DNA of 36,321 nucleotides from Bacteroidota bacterium (GTDB taxonomy: Bacteria > Bacteroidota > Bacteroidia > NS11-12g > UBA955), in assembly GCA_025354385.1 (NCBI GenBank), contig JANXMZ010000056.1, positions 1 to 36,321 on the forward strand, in the 5' to 3' direction. The notes below the pieces were generated by a model. The model worked only from the letters and a program-made list of their open reading frames with translations. It ran no database searches and was not told where the DNA came from. Below are positions 32,999 to 36,321 of the stretch, piece by piece; position 1 is the first letter of the stretch; every line of letters begins with the position of its first letter. The position numbers were made by a program, and so were the translations under genes.

Positions 32999-34495
32999 CT
33001 AATGGGTTGCGGTTTTTGCCCAGCGTTCAAAAATCTTTTTTATTCTCACATCGCTTTCCATCAATTCAATTAGGTATCGAATTATTTCCATGTTCTTTTG
33101 GCAAAAATCGCTTGTGGGTCTGTAACCATACATGTCGCCTTGTGTTGCATGATTGTGAACAGGGTCTGCACCGCAATATTGTTGAAAGGCACATTCTGAA
33201 CAACCAGTTAAGCCTTCATTTGCCCAAATTTGAGAAATTTCTTGTGCTTTCTTACCAAAAAATAAATCGTTGTATGTGTCATCTAATGTTCCAAGTTTGA
33301 AAGTAAAATCTTTCTGCTCTGCTAACATTCTACTTTCATCAGTAGCGTAAACAGCACCATCATAATTAAAAACAATTACACCATTTATTAAACCTGCGGG
33401 AGATTGTAAATCAACAAAGCCGACATTAAAAGGCGTAAGTATTTTTGTTAGAAAAATTCGTGCTAAATCTTCTGTGAAGTAATGACCCTTAAAATTATAA
33501 TCCAAAATTCTATCGAGGGCTTTTTTGTAGAATGTAAGAAATTTATCGGTTTCATATTTTGACTTATCAGTTCTTAGGGCGAAGCCGTAAGGACTGATAT
33601 TTCTTAAAAAAATTCCTTGAAAACCTAAATTAAAATACTCATCTACAATTTCAATTGGATAGTCTAACGAAAGTTTTGTGGTTGTCATAAGGGCTGAAAC
33701 TTGGTCGTGTCCAAGAATTTTTCTTGAAAGTTCAATTCCCTTAACGGCTAATTCGTAACTGCTGGCATGGGGTTTATGTCTATTCTTGTCGTGAACGTAT
33801 TGAGGTCCATCTAAAGAAGTTGAAATAAGTATTTTATGTTCTTTGCAATATTCTAAAATTTCTTCTGTAACAATTGCAAGGTTGGTGCAAATAACTTTTG
33901 TCAACCCTTTCCCTAATTCAATTGCTATTTTTTCCGCTTTTTCAACTGCATATTTTATATTGTCAAAAGCTAATAGTGCTTCTCCACCTTGAAACTCCAT
34001 TGTTACATGAGAGTTAGGAGATTTAAACATTATATCAATTCCTTTGTCAATATTAGCTATTGACATATCGTACAAGTCTCTGTTTTGAGTAACACGAGAT
34101 ACTTGACAATAATGACATGTATGTTCGCACCTTAAAGAGATAACGAAAATGTGAAGTCCAGTAAAGTAATTTAGAAATAGTTTTTTTGTTCTGTATCGAG
34201 TTGCAAGTACATCAATTAATGGCGGAATGGCTTGTTCTGAAATGAAAAAATTTGCAATTAAGTCACCGTAAAGTTCTGCATCAATTTCTTTGTTGATTTG
34301 TCGTTTTACAATTTTTTCAAATGTTCCATTTGGTAAAATCAAATAGTCGCCTACTTCATTTACAATAATTTCTTTTTCGGCTGTGACCCTATGGAAACGG
34401 AAAGGAAGTAAAAAATATTGAGTGCTTTCCTTTAAATCGAAGGTCTCAAAATCTTTAAATTTTCGTGATTTTCTATCAACTTTATTTGCTTCCAT
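32999..34495 (-). CDS. hxsB: HxsB radical-SAM maturase of the His-Xaa-Ser system
   Basis: Radical-SAM/SPASM-type maturase of 498 aa. The N-terminal part (PFRFHRVTAEKEIIVNEVGD) is HxsB-typical. The CX3CX2C cluster is in ISLRCEHTCHYCQVSR (Cys123, 127, 130), followed by EFQGGEALLAFDN and a C-terminal Cys-rich SPASM-like region (CSECAFQQYCGADPVHNHAT, then DFCQKN). It overlaps the methyltransferase gene by 14 bases and should act with HxsC on HxsA. The chemistry (cross-link or epimerisation type) is not known from sequence. Confidence 0.93.
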   Translation of the reverse strand: MEANKVDRKSRKFKDFETFDLKESTQYFLLPFRFHRVTAEKEIIVNEVGDYLILPNGTFEKIVKRQINKEIDAELYGDLIANFFISEQAIPPLIDVLATRYRTKKLFLNYFTGLHIFVISLRCEHTCHYCQVSRVTQNRDLYDMSIANIDKGIDIMFKSPNSHVTMEFQGGEALLAFDNIKYAVEKAEKIAIELGKGLTKVICTNLAIVTEEILEYCKEHKILISTSLDGPQYVHDKNRHKPHASSYELAVKGIELSRKILGHDQVSALMTTTKLSLDYPIEIVDEYFNLGFQGIFLRNISPYGFALRTDKSKYETDKFLTFYKKALDRILDYNFKGHYFTEDLARIFLTKILTPFNVGFVDLQSPAGLINGVIVFNYDGAVYATDESRMLAEQKDFTFKLGTLDDTYNDLFFGKKAQEISQIWANEGLTGCSECAFQQYCGADPVHNHATQGDMYGYRPTSDFCQKNMEIIRYLIELMESDVRIKKIFERWAKTATH

Positions 34496-35042
34496 TTATT
34501 TTCTTCTCTAAAATTGCAGTAAATGAAATGCTTTTATTGAGTCTATTGTCTGAATTGCATACATTGTTTTTGTAAAAAATAATTTTAAATCCACTCAGAA
34601 ATGCTTCTAGTTCAGTTTTACTAGGTAATTCAAAATAATTACCTCCCCTACATGATGGTGTTTCTACATAAATTTTAGCACCTACCTTTATTGATAATTT
34701 AACTTTATGAAGGAAAGTAAAATCATAGAAATGCGAAATACAAATAAAATCTGCTGAAGAAAGTGTAATCGGAGTATTTTTTGTAACATCTAAGATACTC
34801 GTTGTGATATTAAATACTTGGTATACTGATTTATAATTTTCAATTTCATCAAGATATTTTTGAGAAATATCCACCCCATAAACATGCTCAAAATGTAATG
34901 CTAACAGGAATATGTTTCTGCCATTTCCAGAAGGCATATCCATACAAATTTTTTTCTTAAATCCCTCTTGTGTTTTTAAATAATTTTTAAGGATTTTTGA
35001 GGTGTATTGATAGTTTGGGTCAAAGTAATGTTCTTTTAGCAT
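34482..35042 (-). CDS. Class I SAM methyltransferase inserted in the Hxs operon
   Basis: The 186-aa protein starts MLKEHYFDPNYQYTSKILKN and has the SAM-binding motif KICMDMPSGNGRNIFLLAL, the acidic end of strand 2 (VYGVDISQKYLDEI) and a short C-terminal half with YVETPSCRGGNYFELP. It lacks the NPPY motif of N6-methylases; the substrate is unknown. It begins directly at the hxsD stop (zero spacing) and overlaps hxsB, so it is translated with the system. Methylation of the modified HxsA peptide is the obvious hypothesis. Confidence 0.82.
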   Translation of the reverse strand: MLKEHYFDPNYQYTSKILKNYLKTQEGFKKKICMDMPSGNGRNIFLLALHFEHVYGVDISQKYLDEIENYKSVYQVFNITTSILDVTKNTPITLSSADFICISHFYDFTFLHKVKLSIKVGAKIYVETPSCRGGNYFELPSKTELEAFLSGFKIIFYKNNVCNSDNRLNKSISFTAILEKKINGSK

Positions 35043-35423
35043 TTAACTTAAATTTGGATTAAAACCAACAGGGTCTGAAACTTCTCCTGGGGGTAGTTCA
35101 TCAAATTCTCCATTTGAAAATGCCTTAGCGATTAACAAATCTCTTACATTTTGTGTTTCTTTTGTAACTATATCACGCAAGTTGAAATCAACCAAATCTC
35201 TTTCAAGTTTCAAAAGCAAGTTTTCTAACTCGTCTGAAGAAAGTTGTGTTGTAGAGATTGGTTTTACAGAAACTCGGTAAGTATTGCTGTCTGCAAAAGA
35301 CAAATTCGCATGGAACTTGTCGCCATACCAATAAAGGCATTTAAAAATGCTGTCTTTTGAATACAATGAGGTATCTGCAAAAACAATTATTTCATTGTCT
35401 TTGATTTTATTCTGAAATTGCAT
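35043..35423 (-). CDS. hxsD: HxsD, small accessory protein of the His-Xaa-Ser system
   Basis: The 126-aa protein carries the family signature around LERDLVDFNLRDIVTKETQN, VRDLLIAKAFSNGEFDE (the LLNDYxLRE-type motif of HxsD), followed by PPGEVSDPVGFNPNLS. The N-terminal half is beta-rich (IIVFADTSLYSKDSIFKCLY). HxsD always travels with hxsB/hxsC; it may be a peptide-binding or scaffold subunit, but its biochemistry is not established. It is 11 bases after hxsA. Confidence 0.9.
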   Translation of the reverse strand: MQFQNKIKDNEIIVFADTSLYSKDSIFKCLYWYGDKFHANLSFADSNTYRVSVKPISTTQLSSDELENLLLKLERDLVDFNLRDIVTKETQNVRDLLIAKAFSNGEFDELPPGEVSDPVGFNPNLS

Positions 35424-35434
35424 AACAGAATAAT

Positions 35435-35746
35435 TTAGGCGAACATTGCTCCTGACCTGTGAGAGTAGTGAGAACTGTGAGAACTGTGAGAACTGTGAGA
35501 AGAGTGTGAGCTGTGTTGAGCAACGAAAACACTGTTCTCTGGATTATTTGGATTTAATTTCAAAACTGGCATAGGTTTAACCTTTCCAATTTCTTTAACT
35601 TGTATGGTCTTGCTTTCAAGATTGTCAAGTTGTGCAGGCATTGAAGCATTTGCTTGAACTCCTGTCAAAGCGGATAAAGCTGCTCCGAAAATTGCGGCTG
35701 CCTTCTTAGTCAAGTTGGCAAGTCCATTTTTGTTGTTGCTGTCCAT
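35435..35746 (-). CDS. hxsA: HxsA, His-Xaa-Ser repeat precursor peptide
   Basis: Substrate peptide of the system, 103 aa. Domains in order: a short basic start, a signal-like hydrophobic stretch (KKAAAIFGAALSALTGVQAN, about residues 14-33), a linker/recognition region (KTIQVKEIGKVKPMPVLKLN), then seven HxS units from His78 to Ser98 (five HSS, HYS, HRS) and the tail GAMFA. Ser/His repeats are the presumed target of HxsB/HxsC. The signal-like segment suggests export of the product. It is first in the operon. Confidence 0.92.
   Translation of the reverse strand: MDSNNKNGLANLTKKAAAIFGAALSALTGVQANASMPAQLDNLESKTIQVKEIGKVKPMPVLKLNPNNPENSVFVAQHSSHSSHSSHSSHSSHYSHRSGAMFA
35453..35515 (-). repeat. 9-bp tandem repeat encoding the HxS units
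   Basis: The codons for the seven HxS units form a near-perfect 9-bp tandem array (a tgagaactg-like word on the plus strand). Such arrays can gain or lose units by slippage, always in frame. Confidence 0.8.
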
Positions 35747-36202
35747 ATTTGTTGATTTAACCTTTCAAAGATAATAAATATCTATGTAGTTGTTCTTTTT
35801 TTGTCGTGTTTTTTTCGGTCGTTTTTTGGTCGCAATAGCATGAGGCATACTAGTTTATAAGGATACCCTTTGCAACCATATCCATCAATATTGGGTCGTC
35901 TTCGTGCCTATTTTTAAATTTATCTTCCATTCCTCTAATTTCTAGTACGCTGGCAAATAAGCATAATATATTATACTTAAAAAAGCGTAAAACTACGTAT
36001 GGGAAAATGGACAGTGGGGGAAGGTATTGGTAGGTAAGGGTTGTAAGGCTTTTAGAAAATTGAAAATAATTGAAAAAAGTTTTTTAAGCCCTGTTTCAGT
36101 CTTTAATCAAGACATTTTAAAAATGACCTAATACCAATTGGGTATTCATTAACAACAAAAAAAATCTACTTTTGTATATCTAATTAGTCGACCCTCAAAA
36201 AG
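35747..36202. other. Intergenic stretch upstream of hxsA
   Basis: No gene is seen. A -7-like box for hxsA lies at 35766-35773 (TATCTTTG on the minus strand), with no TTG at the ideal distance. An 8-bp palindrome CCAATTGG sits near 36134 within a patch that shares GGGTATTCATT with 31575-31585. The rest is A/T-rich. Confidence 0.5.
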
Positions 36203-36321
36203 TCATTTTGAAAAATATTGAATTAAATTCATTTTTCTACTTCGATTTAGAGGCCCAATAATTACACATATGAGTATGGCGATGTAATCTAATGCCGCAA
36301 AAAGTCCTCCCAACTTCCGAC
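36203..36321 (-). CDS. Possible C-terminal end of a membrane protein, cut by the window edge
   Basis: On the minus strand the frame open to the edge reads RKLGGLFAALDYIAILICVI, then IGPLNRSRKMNLIQYFSK and a TGA at 36203-36205. A hydrophobic segment followed by a basic tail fits the end of an integral membrane protein. Only 38 residues are visible, and chance is possible. Confidence 0.3.
   Translation of the reverse strand, partial: RKLGGLFAALDYIAILICVIIGPLNRSRKMNLIQYFSK

Overview
The window looks like a chromosomal segment of a member of the Bacteroidota (order not resolvable by eye). The DNA is A/T-rich, start codons lack strong Shine-Dalgarno sequences, and several promoters have the Bacteroidota layout TTG-N19-TAnnTTTG (for example 672-701, 28261-28290, 31318-31347). 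The families are also typical of the phylum: an RND pump triad, RlmF, CorA, a PaaE-like reductase and DinB/DUF1572. No rRNA, tRNA, transposase, integrase or CRISPR array was recognised.

Layout. 1-767 is mostly non-coding, with a possible broken small gene and the pump promoter. 768-6182 is a tripartite RND efflux operon (adaptor, inner-membrane pump, TolC-like channel). 6358-11727 holds mostly minus-strand housekeeping genes: rlmF, a small alpha-beta barrel protein, a secreted coiled-coil protein, a PaaE-like reductase, a tandem-repeat patch and corA. 11776-15590 carries stability modules: a MazF/RHH toxin-antitoxin pair, an HD hydrolase, a lipoprotein, an HTH-Panacea (DUF4065) protein, and a HigBA pair whose toxin gene has two in-frame stops. 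15774-19676 holds a DinB-like protein, an AraC regulator and three uncharacterised proteins.

The most interesting part is 20095-25963. A divergent XRE regulator and ImmA/IrrE-like metallopeptidase face a compact rightward operon. It encodes an unknown 94-aa protein, a permuted papain-fold (LRAT/PPPDE-like) candidate cysteine hydrolase with a membrane tail, a tandem ubiquitin-like (multiubiquitin) protein, an E1-like ThiF enzyme with a DUF6791-type N-terminus, an AvcD-like P-loop/cytidine-deaminase protein and a Cys/His-rich DUF6527-type protein. I read it as a candidate anti-phage operon that joins ubiquitin-like modification to nucleotide depletion. The intergenic region has three 19-bp repeats at an exact 30-bp period overlapping a predicted promoter, so the XRE protein probably controls the system.

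26140-31694 is bounded by two ~100-bp direct repeats (about 90% identical), each followed by a GC-rich stem. It carries an accessory set: HxlR with an oxidoreductase and a hydrolase under a two-operator divergent promoter, and ArsR/SRPBCC/DoxX-like/broken gene/RibD-DHFR-like genes under a promoter whose spacer is filled by a palindrome. 31856-35746 is a complete His-Xaa-Ser (Hxs) peptide-maturation operon: hxsA precursor with seven HxS units, hxsD, an inserted class I methyltransferase, and radical-SAM maturases hxsB and hxsC. 35747-36321 is mostly non-coding, with a possible C-terminal fragment of a membrane protein running off the edge.
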